The notes below the pieces were generated by a model. That model was not told where the DNA came from. It ran no database searches and was given only the letters and a program-made list of their open reading frames with translations. Position numbers and translations under genes: made by a program. This document shows, one piece after another, positions 53,265-63,893 of a stretch of DNA of 64,000 nucleotides. The stretch comes from Chrysogorgia sp. JL179-B06 (Eukaryota > Cnidaria > Anthozoa > Scleralcyonacea > Chrysogorgiidae). The DNA lies in NCBI GenBank assembly GCA_035772405.1, contig JAYKKM010000122.1:2555501-2619500 (forward strand). Reading direction: 5' to 3'. Each line of letters starts with the position of its first letter. Positions within the stretch are counted from its first letter, which is position 1.

Positions 53265-53535
53265 TAGTGTAGGGGCTATGAAAACGTTACGAAATGGCGT
53301 ACAGCAGCGACGAAGGTTTAAGTGGATTTACACAGAACTGATCTTTTCTGAACAAACTTGTATGTCGGACTTCGATTTGTTTAGCGACATATTGCAGACC
53401 GAAGAAACCTGGCATTTGGGAAACTGTGAGCAATGAATGTACGATGTTGAGAAACTGTGAACAATGAATGTACGATGTTGAGTTTAATTAAGTATAATGA
53501 TAAGTTGAAATTAATGTAAAATTACTATTATGTAA

Positions 53536-53747
53536 AAGCCGGAGGAGGGATTTTGATATTCAGCAAGGAAGAGCGGTGCTGATGAGTTAAATTGAATACC
53601 AAATTACGTATTCGGGCAATATCTATATATTGATATTGCCCTGGAATGTTTCTCATACTGCCTTGAATATACGCAATTTGGTATTCAATTTAATTCATTA
53701 GCTCCGCTCTCCCTGCTGAATATCAAAATCCCTCCCCAGGCTTTCAG
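53536..53747. mobile_element. Foldback MITE (about 210 bp)
   Basis: AAAGCCGGAGGAGGGATTTT and GATATTCAGCA are mirrored by TGCTGAATATCAAAATCCCT and CCCCAGGCTTT. The centre is also self-complementary (GAATACCAAATT...AATTTGGTATTC). Confidence 0.7.
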
Positions 53748-53929
53748 ATTGTGAGGTAATTATGCGAAATAAATTAAGGTATAATAAATTAAATAAATTG
53801 TGTAATAACGCTATTATATAACTCATTACAACAAATACATTACACTAACATGACACTCACGCACGCACAGTTAATATTAACAACAAATTCTGAAGGTTCC
53901 AAAGAAGTAGATGATCTTTGGCCAGGTTT

Positions 53930-54492
53930 ACACTAGTACGGTAAAGTGTCCGGAGTATGTTGGCGTACCGTTGTGAAATTTACGTCTGTTTACACTACAA
54001 AGGACAAATTAAGCGAGGTTTTTCGTTGACATCAGCAGTTTTTTTACTACACACATGCGTATTGCCCGACATATTTTACAGAATGGCGAAGCGAAAAGCT
54101 GATGTCAAGCATGTTTACAAGCCGTTTTCTTTTTCGCCGGAAGCTCTCCGCACTCGCGATTGCAGAGAGGTTTAATGCTTGCATATAACCATATAACCCA
54201 GCTAAAATTATTAAAATTGCTGCAGATAAACAACCAAAATAACCTGGCGACATTTTTCCCGCTAACATTTTAAACGCGTATGCATATGTTTACATCCGCC
54301 CTGGTTTACATGCACTACAATACGCTACGTTAAATTTGCCGTAGCGTAGTGATTTACATCGGGAGTGCTTGGCGTAGTGACTACGCTACGGCAAACCACT
54401 CCGGATTAGGCAGGTACAGTGTAAACACAACAAAGAAACGTATTGATTTTTTAACGGATCACTTACCGTACCGTACTAGTGTAATCCTGGCC
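53930..54492. mobile_element. MITE-like element with GGCCAGGTTTACAC ends
   Basis: GGCCAGGTTTACACTAGTAC and GGTAA mirror TTACCGTACCGTACTAGTGT and AATCCTGGCC. Interior TACGCTACG motifs occur in both orientations. Ends of this kind are common for PIF/Harbinger MITEs; the target duplication is unclear. Confidence 0.6.
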
Positions 54493-54639
54493 TTATAAAA
54501 AAACGTTTTTGAAAATGTTTAGTCCGAGGTTTTGGAATTTTGAAATTATGTTTATTTGAATGCCTCAGATGGTTAACCGGTAGATTTGGAAGGTAGTTAG
54601 ATAAATCGATGTTGTATTTTCAATTTGAGCAACCATGAA

Positions 54640-55225
54640 GAAAAAGCAAGTCCTTATTTTCGTGCCAATATGAAAGCGGAAGAATTTTGGTTTTTATTAG
54701 TCTGTCTTTGTAACGCCCTTTGGACGCCCTCGATATCTCTCATCTCATTGATTGATTGGCCAGACCATATCTCACTAGCATAGTCAACATGAAGACGAAC
54801 ATGGGCCAGGTAAAGCAATCTCTTTGAACTAACACTGAATGACTTGGTATTTCGTTTCAATAGTCCAAGTATTCTGTTCGCTTTACTAACCGCATTGGAC
54901 GTATGTGATTTCATGCACGTGAGATCAGAAGTCACCAACACTCCAAGATCTTTCTGGGTAGATGTAGAACCAAGGACGTGGCTATATCCATCTTATAGTC
55001 AAAGCACACCGGGTTTTTCTTTCTTGTAATAGAAAGAGACTCGCATTTGAGTTCACTGAATTTTAGGAACCATTTCTTACTCCAGTCATACAGAAGTTTG
55101 AGATCGTTTTGTAGAGATATTGCATCAGCGGTTTGGTGGATGGTTCTATAGCACTTTGTGTCATCTGCATAGAGGAAAAGGGAGCTGCTTTCTGAATTTA
55201 TAGTGGGTAGTTCATGTACCACGAA
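54640..55225 (-). pseudogene. LINE RT fragment
   Basis: The minus strand holds SSLFLYADDTKCYRTI (catalytic YADD near 55170), DWSKKWFLKFSELKCE and the thumb LAHVRLHVDYASEIW. Frames break near 54935. It adjoins, head to head, the plus fragment at 55226. Confidence 0.75.
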
Positions 55226-55450
55226 AGGGATTGAAACTCGTGCGTCTTAATGTTCAAGCTCTGAGTAATAAGTTGGATCGAATCAAGATAATCCTTCAAG
55301 AAAATAATATTGATATCCTTAGCTCCATCTGAAACTTGGCTAAATGATTCTTGGTCTGTACCCGGTTATCGTTGCTATCGAAGAGATCGATGCAACTCAA
55401 AATTAACATGTGCGATTGTTGTTTATCCCCTCGGACGGCGCCAAACGCCG
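55226..55450 (+). pseudogene. LINE endonuclease N-terminal fragment
   Basis: It reads LNVQALSNKLDRIKIILQEN, NIDILS, then after a frameshift SETWLNDSW and SVPGYRCYRRDRC, the usual start of LINE endonucleases. Confidence 0.6.
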
Positions 55451-55609
55451 TCCCAAATAAAACTTAATTGATTTGAATGTTGAAACTTTGTAAAGTCAAA
55501 GTCAATATATGAACTCCATTTGTATTTAAAAAAATATTAATGATATTAATCTGTTTATTTTAGATTACTTCCAGGACAAAACGCCTTTTGTTCACCAATT
55601 TGGTCATCT

Positions 55610-55939
55610 TTACAATCGCCTTTTCGGTTTTGATGATGATGTACAAGCAAGTTTTACTTTCCGTGAATATTGAACGTGTCCTAACAGGTAACTCTGTGGC
55701 TTAAAGTCCCCGGCAATCATCAGTCCACCCGCAATAAGGTTCTCCCAACTATATATAGAGGCCCATGCTTTACAAGACAGCAATACATCGGTCTCGTGTG
55801 GAGTTACGATAAGCCAGAGATCTTGGTTATTAGAAATCGTGGATGAGATCCATTGTAGATTATGCTGCGCCATTATTCCATTACTACTCCTTTCCCAAAT
55901 ATCTTCTTGTCGACCTGGAGCGCATACAGATGAGAGCAT
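55610..55939 (-). CDS. Unidentified conserved ORF (109 codons)
   Basis: An uninterrupted frame with ordinary composition: PGRQEDIWERSSNGIMAQHN, LWLIVTPHETDVLLSCKAWA, then IAGGLMIAGDFKPQSYLLG and a basic end. A second copy at about 62575-62690 keeps the frame over ESLIAGGLVIAGDFKPQSRL with mainly conservative change, so it is probably a real coding piece rather than chance. I cannot name the family. A transposon ORF or a host exon are both possible. Confidence 0.45.
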   Translation of the reverse strand: MLSSVCAPGRQEDIWERSSNGIMAQHNLQWISSTISNNQDLWLIVTPHETDVLLSCKAWASIYSWENLIAGGLMIAGDFKPQSYLLGHVQYSRKVKLACTSSSKPKRRL

Positions 55940-56002
55940 TAATATATAGTTATATTACCGGAGTCCACTTATAAAGACGCATGTAATATTGATGATCTTG
56001 TA

Positions 56003-58140
56003 TTATAAAATAACATGTACACAACAAGCAATTTGATTGGTCAATACCCGTGTTTGGATAAGAGTATCCAAACACGGGAATTTTGAGGTCGATCTTGTAC
56101 ACACAAAAAGCAAATCATGCCGGCCCATCATCGTTTTTAAACATTTATTAACATTCTATACATATGTACAATAACTATAAATAAAATATAGCAATCTTCC
56201 CTGTTAATTTTCACAAGATTTTTCAAAAATAGGCCGAAATTATAAGTATTTAAAGTGGACAAAGCAACGCTAAAGCGAACGATAAATTCCCGTATAATTT
56301 ATAAGGGCTACGTTTACCTTATTGAAAGTTTCAATAAAACCCCAAAACAGAACACTTTTATAGATATAGTCCACAAAGAGAACATGGAAAAGGTGTAAAA
56401 TGTTTATTTTACCTCTCGTCGGGCAGGATATTCACGAAGAAACCATTCATTTTGTTCTTGTAGCCAACAAAAAACCACCGAACAACACTAGAAAACCATC
56501 CATGATTGGCCGATTAGCTTAGAAGAACATGAAAGACCTCCCCTGATTGGTAGTTGACGGTTTTTGGGAGAATTGCAATGTTGATCTAATTACATTAATA
56601 ACTTTTAGTGATATTTCTCTGTGGTTATTTTATAAAAGAAATACCTATTGGATACTCTGATCCAAACACTTGGGATGTTGCTCGACTTTCGAAAAGCTAA
56701 AAACACTCGCCTAGCGGCTCGTGTTTTTTTACGCTTTTCTCAAGTCTCGCAACATCCCGCGTGTTTGGATCAGAGTATCCAAACACGGAAAACCATTAGG
56801 TATTTCTTTAACCCATCATCATGATAAGTTCTAATTCTGTTCGAAATTATTTGAAAGCATTCTGAATGATTTGCATCTCAAACTTCGTAGTCTTTCACTC
56901 GATCGTTACGAAGATAGTAGATTTAATTTACGTCAACCTAGAGTTTTGAACACGCCAGGAACCCATGCATGCCAGTTACTCCGAATTTTCGCCCCTGGGA
57001 ATTTAAAATAGCTTGTATAATCGTATTCCAGGGGCATAACTGTCTAATTAGTACAAACTCGAGCACTTAAAGCAGAATTGAATCGAAATTTATGCATTTA
57101 TTTAATGAAAGTTGTTTATTTATTAGCAATTCGACAGTTATGCCCTTGGAATACGATTAGAAGCTATTTTAAATTCCCAGAGGCCTAAAATCTTTTGTGC
57201 TAATAAAAACAAAGTGGATTTCTTGGGAAATTCCGAGGTTGCGCTTTTTTTATACACCCTGTATTGCTCTCTGCCGATTACGAATTCACCTTTAAAGATT
57301 ACAAACTCTGGAGTTGTGGAACACGCAATTAGTGATCAAAGGCCCATTATGAGCGTATAAGAGCCCGAATAATCGAAACACGTCATTTATATAACTTTTG
57401 CAAAGATAATTTTCTGAGAGATTTAGAACAAAAGGCGTGGAATAATGTAAATTTAAGCGATGATCCTAATGATTTGTGGGTTACTTGGAAAGGCTTATTG
57501 ATGTATTCCATTGATAAGTATGCATCACTTAGATCTAAACCGGTTGGCAATAAAGCCCCATGGATGGTAAGTTAGCTACTGCGTGAAATCAGCATAAAAT
57601 AGATTTCCCAAAAAGAAAGCAGCGATTACTGGCATGATCCATTGGCATAAACACGCTCGATATTACACAAATAATGAATCTAAGAAGGCAAACGTCATTA
57701 CTTTACAGAATACTTGGACAATCTGCAGCAAATCAAATTCTAGAAAAACATGAAACCTCATTAACGAATTAATTAGCTCCCAACATTGCAGCTAAGAGGA
57801 AATTAAAATACAGGCGCGTAGGAAGCATTTAATAAGTGGGTAGGCTTAGCCTGGGCGTTTGGGAAGGGGCGAGAGGGGGACCCCCTCCAGGAGCAAGCGA
57901 GGAAGGCGCGAGAAACACCCAAGATTTTTTGATTTTCTAAGGCTCTGAAACGCTATTTCCTGCATTTTGAGAGAAGCAGTAACCATCAGAATCAATAACC
58001 CAGGCCAAACAGACAAACTAAAACATCTGTGAGGAACGAAAATGTAAGCCCATAATATTATGTGCTCAGCGGCATTTAAAACACAGCGGCAAATACTTCA
58101 TCTTGGATATTGATATATTGGACCCGCGTTAGATTAATTG
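56003..58140. repeat. Tandem large repeat, unit 1
   Basis: It begins TTATAAAATAACATGTACAC. It contains CTTGTACACACAAAAAGCAA, a hairpin MITE (about 56640-56805), a decayed LINE endonuclease and linker (57250-57800), and the left end of a hAT-like element (57811 onward). A unique 33-base palindrome (CCCGTGTTTGGATAAG, then AGTATCCAAACACGGG) lies at about 56050. Confidence 0.8.
57250..57800 (+). pseudogene. LINE endonuclease C-terminus and linker, copy 1
   Basis: It reads KITNSGVVEHAISD-like and RPIMSV, then DLEQKAWNNVNLSDDPNDLW and VTWKGLLMYSIDKYASLRSK with stops. The LINE continues after the hAT-like insertion at 61910. A near-identical copy lies at 59930-60430. Confidence 0.6.
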
Positions 58141-58979
58141 TTATAAAATAACATGTACGCAACAAGCGCTCTGATTGGTATAAGTAATTTTGAGGTCGAT
58201 CTTGTACACACAAAAAGCAAATCATGCCGGCCCATCATCGTTTTTAAACATTTATTAACATTCTATACATATGTACAATAACTATAAATAAAATATAGCA
58301 ATCTTCCCTGTTAATTTTCACAAGATTTTTCAAAAATAGGCCGAAATTATAAGTATTTAAAGTGGACAAAGCAACGCTAAAGCGAACGATAAATTCCCGT
58401 ATAATTTATAAGGGCTACGTTTACCTTATTGAAAGTTTCAATAAAACCCCAAAACAGAACACTTTTATAGATATAGTCCACAAAGAGAACATGGAAAAGG
58501 TGTAAAATGTTTATTTTACCTCTCGTCGGGCGGGATATTCACGAAGAAACCATTCATTTTGTTCTTGTAGCCAACAAAAAATCACCGAACAACACTTCGA
58601 CAGTGAGATAAAACCACAAAAAAGATTCTGTGTTGTAGAATATGAAGGCTAGGCAAACTCACAACATCACTTTACATCTGCAGCAATCCAACATAAAGTT
58701 AAACGGCATATTTTCGCGATTAAATCCATCTGGAAATATCTTTTTCATCTTTCTAAGCATGTTTTCCTGATGTTTTCACCACTTCAAACTTATTTTTGGC
58801 TGTCTGCTGTCGTCAGCATCATAAATCATGATCGAAAACCATCCATGATTGGCCGATTAGCTTAGAAGAACATGAAAGACCTCCCCTGATTGGTAGTTGA
58901 CGGTTTTTGGGAGAATTGCAATGTTGATCTAATTACATTAATAACTTTTAGTGATATTTCTCTGTGGTTATTTTATAAA

Positions 58980-59166
58980 AGAAATACCTAATGGTTTTCC
59001 GTGTTTGGATACTCTGATCCAAACACTTGGGATGTTGCTCGACTTTCGAAAAGCTAAAAACACTCGCCTAGCGACTCGTGTTTTTTACGCTTTTCTCAAG
59101 TCTCGCAACATCCCGCGTGTTTGAATCAGAGCATCCAAACACGGAAAACCATTAGGTATTTCTTTA
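58980..59166. mobile_element. Hairpin MITE in the tandem units
   Basis: AAGAAATACCTAATGGTTTT, CCGTGTTTGGATACTCTGAT are mirrored by ATCAGAGCATCCAAACACGG, AAAACCATTAGGTATTTCTT. Further copies lie at about 56640-56805 (left arm shortened) and 61558-61735. Confidence 0.75.
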
Positions 59167-59350
59167 ACCCATCATCATGATAAGTTCTAATTCTGTTCGA
59201 AATTATTTGAAAGCATTCTGAATGATTTGCATCTAAACTTCGTAGTCTTTCACTCGATCGTTACGAAGATAGTAGATTTAATTTACGTCAACCTAGAGTT
59301 TTGAACACGCCAGGAACCCATGCATGCCAGTTACTCCGAATTCCAGCACT

Positions 59351-59562
59351 CAATAGACCTTATCCATTATATGACGTATGAATCTATTAGTGACTACTAC
59401 TACCATAATTCCTTGCGAGATTTCCTTTCTCATGTTAATGTTAAACTCCCTCTGGGAGACGGAAAACAATTGCTCAACTTAACATCACAAAAGTATATAT
59501 CGAAAAGGATTCTGGTAGTAGTAGTCACTAATAGATTCGTGCGTCATAATGGGTAAGGTCTC
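59351..59562. mobile_element. MITE with about 50-base inverted ends, only in unit 2
   Basis: AATAGACCTTATCCATTATA and GAATCTATTAGTGACTACTA are mirrored at 59510-59562 (TAGTAGTCACTAATAGATTC and AATGGGTAAGGTCTCG). The ORF across it is not a gene. Confidence 0.7.
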
Positions 59563-59565
59563 GTA

Positions 59566-59911
59566 CAGGGTGTATCAAAAAAAGCGCAACCTCGGAATTT
59601 CCCAAGAAATCCACTGTGTTCTTAAACAAAAAAAATTTTCGCCCTGGGAATTTAAAATAGCTTGTATAATCGTATTCCAGGGGCATAACTGTCTAATTAC
59701 TACAAACTCGAGCACTTAAAGCAGAATTGAATCGAAATTTATGCATTTATTTAATGAAAGTTGTTTATTTATTAGCGATTCGACAGTTATGCCCTTGGAA
59801 TACGATTAGAAGCTATTTTAAATTCCCAGAGGCCTAAAATCTTTTGTGCTAATAAAAACAAAGTGGATTTCTTGGGAAATTCCGAGGTTGCGCTTTTTTT
59901 TATACACCCTG
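59566..59911. mobile_element. Tc1/mariner-type MITE with TA duplication
   Basis: CAGGGTGTATCAAAAAAAGC, GCAACCTCGGAATTTCCC are mirrored by GGGAAATTCCGAGGTTGCGC and TTTTTTTTATACACCCTG, flanked by TA. In unit 1 the left end is missing (about 56990). Confidence 0.75.
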
Positions 59912-60765
59912 TATTGCTCTCTGCCGATTACGAATTCACCTTTAAAGATTACAAACTCTGGAGTTGTGGAACACGCAATTAGTGATCAAAGGCCCATTAT
60001 GAGCGTATAAGAGCCCGAATAATCGAAACACGTCATTTATATAACTTTTGCAAAGATAATTTTCTGAGAGATTTAGAACAAAAGGCGTGGAATAATGTAA
60101 ATTTAAGCGATGATCCTAATGATTTGTGGGTTACTTGGAAAGGCTTATTAATGTATTCCATTGATAAGTATGCATCACTTAGATCTAAACCGGTTGGCAA
60201 TAAAGCCCCATGGATGGTAAGTTAGCTACTGCGTGAAATCAGCATAAAATAGATTTCCCAAAAAGAAAGCAGCGATTACTGGCATGATCCATTGGCATAA
60301 ACACGCTCGATATTACACAAATAATGAATCTAAGAAGGCAAACGTCATTACTTTACAGAATACTTGGACAATCTGCAGCAAATCAAATTCTAGAAAAACA
60401 TGAAACCTCATTAACGAATTAATTAGCTCCCAACATTGCAGGAAGCATTTAATAAGTGGGTAGGCTTAGCCTGGGCGTTTGGGAAGGGGCGAGAGGGGGA
60501 GGGCCCTCCCCCTCCCGGAGCAAGCGAGGAAGGCGCGAGAAACACCCAAGATTTTTTGATTTTCTAAGGCTCTGAAACGCTATTTCCTGCATTTTGAGAG
60601 AAGCAGTAACCATCAGAATCAATAACCCAGGCCAAACAGACAAACTAAAACATCTGTGAGGAACGAAAATGTAAGCCCATAACATTATGTGCTCAGCGGC
60701 ATTTAAAACACAGCGGCAAATACTTCATCTTGGATTGATATATTGGACCCGCGTTAGATTAATTG

Positions 60766-61740
60766 TTATAAAATAACATGTACGCAACAAGCGCTCTGAT
60801 TGGTATAAGTAATTTTGAGGTCGATCTTGTACACACGAAAAGCAAATCATGCCGGCCGCCCATCGTTTTTAAACATTTATTAACATTCTATACATATGCA
60901 CAATAATTACAAATAAAATATAGCAATCTTCCCTGTTAATTTTCACAAGATTTTTCAAAAATAGGCCGAAATTATAAGTATTTAAAGCGGACAAAGCAAC
61001 GCTAAAGCGAACGATAATTGCCGTATAATTTGTAAGGGCGACCTTTACCTTATTGAAAGTTTCAATAAAACCCCAAAACAGAACACTTTTATAGATATAG
61101 TCCACAAAGAGAACATGGAAAAGGTGTAAAATGTTTATTTTACCTCTCGTCGGGCAGGATATTCACGAAGAAACCATTCATTTTGTTCTTGTAGCCAACA
61201 AAAAATCACCGAACAACACTTCGACAAACTCACAACATCACTTTACATCTGCAGCAATCCAACATAAAGTTAAATGGCATATTTTCGCGATTAAATCCAT
61301 CTGGAAATATCTTTTTCATCTTTAGCATTAAATACATGTTTTCCTGATGTTTTTTATACCACTTCAAACTTATTTTCGGCTGTCTGCTGTCGTCAGCGTC
61401 ATAAATCATGATAGAAAACCATCCATGATTGGCCGATTAGCTTAGAAGAACATGAAAGACCTCCCCTGATTGGTAGTTGACGGTTTTGGGGAGAATTGCA
61501 ATGTTGATCTAATTATATTAATAACTTTTAGTGATATTTCTCTGTGGTTATTTTATAAAAGAAATACCTATGGTTTTCCGTGTTTGGATACTCTGATCCA
61601 AACACTTGGGATGTTGCTCGACTTTCGAAAAGCTAAAAACACTAGCCTAGCGGCTCGTGTTTTTTTACGCTTTTCTCAAGTCTCGCAACAGATCAGAGTA
61701 TATCCAAACACGGAAAACCATTAGGTATTTCTTTATCACA
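60766..61740. repeat. Tandem large repeat, partial unit 3
   Basis: It repeats the first 970 bases of unit 2 with more substitutions, ending after the hairpin MITE near 61735. Confidence 0.8.
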
Positions 61741-61909
61741 AAAATGCCGGTTTCGAACCGATGGCGCTTGTGGAAATGCCGAAAGTAAAAAAACTCAGAA
61801 GTTTAAAAATAAATTATAAATTTGGTAAATAAAGGCGGAGAATGGTGAGGTCGTGAAAAAAAGTGTAGCGGCCAAAGCCGCTACTGCCGCTACAGTTCCT
61901 ACGCGCCTG

Positions 61910-62340
61910 AAATATAAATACATCTGCTGAAATGGCCAAAACATTTAATTCGTACTTAAATCTACGAAAATCTAGCCGCTGAAATACCACCATCTGATGT
62001 TGAACCTGAGTTTTATCTATATCCTACTGAAATTTTTCTTTTAAAGCCAATGTGAACTTAGTTCATAAATAATTGTGAAAAATTAAGGAAAGAAAAGCTA
62101 TCGGCCTTGATAAGATTCCCTGTAAACTTCTAAAAATAGCGGCTGATATGCGCTCCGTCATTAAACAGAAATGTTTATTAAACCCATTAGTACCAATATT
62201 TTCCCGAAGGAGTGGAAATTGGCTGGGTGACGCCAATATTTAAGAAGAGCACTAACAACGATCTAAACAAATGTGGGCCAATATCTGTTATCCCAGAAGT
62301 TGCTAAAATGTTGGAAAAAGATCATTTTTGACCAGCTCTA
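61910..62340 (+). pseudogene. LINE RT start, continuation after the hAT-like insertion
   Basis: It reads INTSAEMAKTFNSYL, then KERKAIGLDKIPCKLLKIAA, and in shifted frames FPKEWKL-like, CGPISVIPEVAKMLEK. It ends before the catalytic motif. Confidence 0.65.
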
Positions 62341-62421
62341 ATCTATAGCTACATTATAGATAATATTTAAAAAGATAGAGGCTCGAGAATTACAGATTTA
62401 ATTATTTCTCTTTCTCTATAG

Positions 62422-62484
62422 AACATGTTGATCCCGACATTCTTACTGTTCTACGAGAACAGAAAAAACATATTGGCAAAACAG
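62422..62484 (+). pseudogene. Second copy of the 63-nt GH172-associated exon
   Basis: The exon keeps its length, AG and GT borders and open frame (HVDPDILTVLREQKKHIGKT), with substitutions relative to 2568-2630 at its 3' half. The following bases (TGTAAGCTTAGGTAAATTTC) and a short TTGTTC repeat also match the intron after 2630. No further DUF2961 exons follow: the copy is cut by the sequence at 62575. It may be a relic of a duplicated gene. Confidence 0.6.
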
Positions 62485-62574
62485 GTAACTGAAATTACGA
62501 TGTAAGCTTAGGTAAATTTCGAACAAATGCTCATGCCTGTCCTTGTTCATTTAGTCCTTGTTCTTGTTCTTACA

Positions 62575-62684
62575 AACAAATTTTCCTTTCCGTGAATGTT
62601 AAACGACTCTGCGGCTTAAAGTCCCCGGCAATCACCAGTCCACCCGCAATAAGGCTCTCCCGGCTAGAGGCCTGCACGCTTTAA
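62575..62684 (-). pseudogene. Partial copy of the unidentified ORF at 55610-55939
   Basis: The minus strand keeps ESLIAGGLVIAGDFKPQSRL in frame; the segment upstream (GCGTGCAGGCCTCTA) is shifted and the C-terminal part is shortened by a deletion. Confidence 0.5.
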
Positions 62685-62825
62685 GGCCCATCTACACGAT
62701 ACGATTTTTGCTTACGATTGTCGTATACGACTTGCTGACGCCATCCCTGCGACTATGACCGAGCTATCCACACGACACGATTTAATCGTACGCGTCCAAG
62801 GGTCCAAGTGCAATAGTTAGGCCTG

Positions 62826-63083
62826 GTGCGAGCTCTTCAAAACATGAAAAGTCGCAAAATTTGTAAACAAATATGGATTATGGATGTTAGTAGGCTTTAT
62901 GCGTTTATAAGTACTGCATTACTCCTAAAACGGAGGATAAAAAGGAGGGGGAGATCGATATGGACGAGACAGTGGCTACAGAGGAACGAACGCGGTGTTT
63001 TTCGGCAGCTAATGGAGGAATTGCGTCTCGAAGACCCAGAACATTATCGTCGGTACTTACGAATGGATACGTCAACATTTGAG
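62826..63083 (+). CDS. PIF/Harbinger transposase, first exon
   Basis: The characteristic N-terminal segment is clear: RSIWTRQWLQRNERGVFRQL, MEELRLEDPEHYRRYLRM and DTSTFE, which then meets a GTATGT donor at 63084. The start is uncertain (ATG in the track of the frame at 62844 or 62874; the 62826 codon is not an ATG). The DDE catalytic exons were not recognised in the remaining 900 bases, so the gene may be broken or its exons lie outside. Confidence 0.75.
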
Positions 63084-63694
63084 GTATGTTTGCTGTTTAA
63101 CCGCGGTTTATAACTTAAACTTCCTTTCTTAAACTCTATTTAATCTTTAAAAAGGTGGTACTTTGTATTTCTTATCATAATATTTGCACATTATAATTTC
63201 AAAAACAATCCTGTATAGCTGTTTATGATGAAAAAGACGCTGATAGTTTCTTAAATAGGATAGTTATGCGTCGTTTTATCCCATCCAAAGCATATGCTGA
63301 ACTTGTCTGAGCTTGATGGCCGTCAAATACGTAAGTCATTGTATTGAATCGTGTGAACTTTTAACAATTGTATACTAAATTGAGTTCGTCTTTGAGCAAG
63401 CATACACTATTACACTAAACAGTAGGCTAACTTTTGCTTGTTTCCGTTCCCAGTAAGTTTGGAATTTAACTAATTCTTCTCTATTTATCAATTTTAAAAG
63501 TCACTGAGAGGCTGAAAAGTGACTTTACTCAGCTTTGCTTTATCTTGTTGTTTGCATGCCGCCGTAAAATTATCTGTGCTGTTAAAACAAGGTTAACTGT
63601 GTTGATGTTTCACTTGGTGTTTACTGTAATACAGTATATGTGTTTTGGCAGTTTTGCGGCTATAATTATCTAACTATCAGTAGTTTAAACGCAC

Positions 63695-63893
63695 CTGTAA
63701 AGTCCAGTTCTTCGACCATCTGGTTCACAGCTGTCATGCGAGGATCTTTCTTAAAATAGTCAGGATTTTTGCTGTTAAAAAGTACCTCGCGCTTACTCCA
63801 TGCATGAATTAACATTTCAACTTCATGATCAAAAAAAATATATGCTTCCTTTTGTTTCTTGTTGTTTTTGTTCGAAGTTTCACCCTCCGCCAT
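63695..63893 (-). CDS. PIF/Harbinger Myb/MADF-like protein, first exon
   Basis: The minus strand starts MAEGETSNKNNKKQKE, then a SANT/MADF-type segment (FFDHEVEMLIHAWSKREVLF, NPDYFKKDPRMTAVNQMVEE), and meets a donor CAG/GTGCGT at 63694. In known Harbinger elements this second protein helps the transposase enter the nucleus and bind DNA. It is divergent or convergent to the transposase depending on missing exons; in this window the two face each other. Confidence 0.65.

Larger units (their letters stand above)
58141..60765. repeat. Tandem large repeat, unit 2
   Basis: Nearly identical to unit 1 over most of its length. It differs by an additional segment (58590-58830), two extra MITEs (59351-59562 and 59566-59911), loss of the 33-base palindrome, and a 30-base deletion at the LINE/hAT junction near 60441. 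Confidence 0.8.
57811..61909. mobile_element. hAT-like insertion with CAGGCGCGTAGGAA ends, expanded by tandem duplication
   Basis: The left end CAGGCGCGTAGGAA and the inverse right end TTCCTACGCGCCTG (61909) split a LINE: the linker precedes and INTSAEMAKTFNSYL follows. Flanks are AT-rich with only an imperfect duplication. Most of the present interior is tandem copies of the 56003 unit, which includes the element's own left end, so duplication followed insertion. Confidence 0.6.

Noticed and set aside
55610..55939. Assignment of the conserved ORF to a glycosidase or LINE domain
   Set aside because: No motif I can name supports either; left unidentified.
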